5,529 nt of DNA from Candidatus Omnitrophota bacterium (GTDB taxonomy: Bacteria; Hinthialibacterota; Hinthialibacteria; Hinthialibacterales; JAKPRU01): assembly GCA_029557025.1 (NCBI GenBank), contig JAKPRU010000039.1, positions 1-5,529 on the forward strand, given 5' to 3'. The position numbers and the translations under genes were made by a program. Below are positions 5,307-5,529 of this stretch, one piece after another. Below the pieces are notes generated by a model. It made no database searches, was not told the origin of the DNA, and was given only the letters and a program-made list of their open reading frames with translations. Each line of letters begins with the position of its first letter. The stretch's first letter is position 1.

Positions 5307-5529
5307 TCAGGCTCGAACTGCGTATTCCCGGTGTACCCAGCGGATCAATAGCCCGCACGGTGATCTTGTAAGCCCCCGGAACAGTCGGAACAAACCGAAC
5401 CGGTTCACGAAGTCGGAATACAATCGACAGCTGACCGCCGGTGCGAAAACGGGTCCCGATCGGCCAATTATTCGCGTTCGTCCATCCCATTAAAGTCACT
5501 TCATAATCGATCGCCCCTTCGACCGGCTC
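5287..5529 (-). CDS. C-terminal end of a beta-rich, probably exported protein (5' end beyond window)
   Basis: The frame is open from the right edge to TAA at 5287-5289, giving the last 80 residues. A GTG at 5499 is an internal codon, since the frame continues upstream without a stop. The sequence alternates hydrophobic and polar residues and has Ig/fibronectin-like features: IDYEVTLMGW, then a turn-rich WTNANNWPIGTRF, then PTVPGAYKITVRAIDPLG and a final strand SSSLNVALSY. A P-G-x-Y-x-[IL]-x-V-R-A-x-D strand-turn pattern is common in bacterial Ig-like and PKD-type domains of surface or secreted proteins. I cannot name the family. It overlaps waaF by 20 bases, so the two are co-transcribed. Confidence 0.6.
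   Translation of the reverse strand, partial: EPVEGAIDYEVTLMGWTNANNWPIGTRFRTGGQLSIVFRLREPVRFVPTVPGAYKITVRAIDPLGTPGIRSSSLNVALSY

Noticed and set aside
1..5529. CRISPR arrays, tRNA or rRNA genes, insertion sequences, attachment sites
   Set aside because: No spaced direct repeats, cloverleaf, transposase frame or terminal inverted repeats were seen on either strand.

Overview
This window looks like bacterial chromosome from a Gram-negative (LPS-making) organism. The evidence is a lipopolysaccharide heptosyltransferase (waaF/GT9), an mscL channel gene and good Shine-Dalgarno sequences. The mix (FucI-like sugar isomerase, zinc-ribbon MscL, small addiction-module proteins, a DUF4011-type giant helicase) would suit the PVC/Kiritimatiellota-like part of the tree, but that placement is inference. 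Every gene I can support lies on the minus strand, so transcription runs from right to left.

Layout in transcription order. The right edge (5287-5529) holds the C-terminal end of a beta-rich, probably exported protein. It overlaps the start of a complete waaF-like heptosyltransferase gene (4239-5306). Next is mscL with a C-terminal zinc ribbon (3696-4127). Positions 2989-3627 are a gene graveyard: a promoter with an embedded inverted repeat, a HI1419-type RelE/ParE-like toxin broken by homopolymer indels, its HI1420-type antidote broken by a nonsense codon and loss of the helix-turn-helix, and the decayed 5' end of a second copy of a small gene. That small gene is intact just downstream, in a three-gene operon (2212-2923): a TIGR02574-type addiction-module antitoxin followed by two small conserved proteins of unknown function that overlap by ATGA. 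A stand-alone FucI-like isomerase gene follows (652-2109), ending in a perfect 12-bp hairpin. The left edge (1-502) holds the N-terminal 167 residues of a DUF4011/COG1112-type superfamily 1 helicase, with its own promoter and strong ribosome binding site. The published ORFs of that area are in the wrong frame; the real frame is open to the window edge.

How the genes relate. waaF and the upstream protein appear translationally coupled and belong to envelope biogenesis; mscL is an osmotic safety valve; the isomerase is sugar catabolism with no visible pathway partner. The most interesting part is the toxin-antitoxin neighbourhood next to a likely defence helicase. The intact antitoxin has no recognisable toxin but is followed by the two small genes. 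The dead toxin-antidote pair is followed by remnants of the same small genes. This suggests that the two-gene cassette travels with addiction modules and may be a functional part of them.
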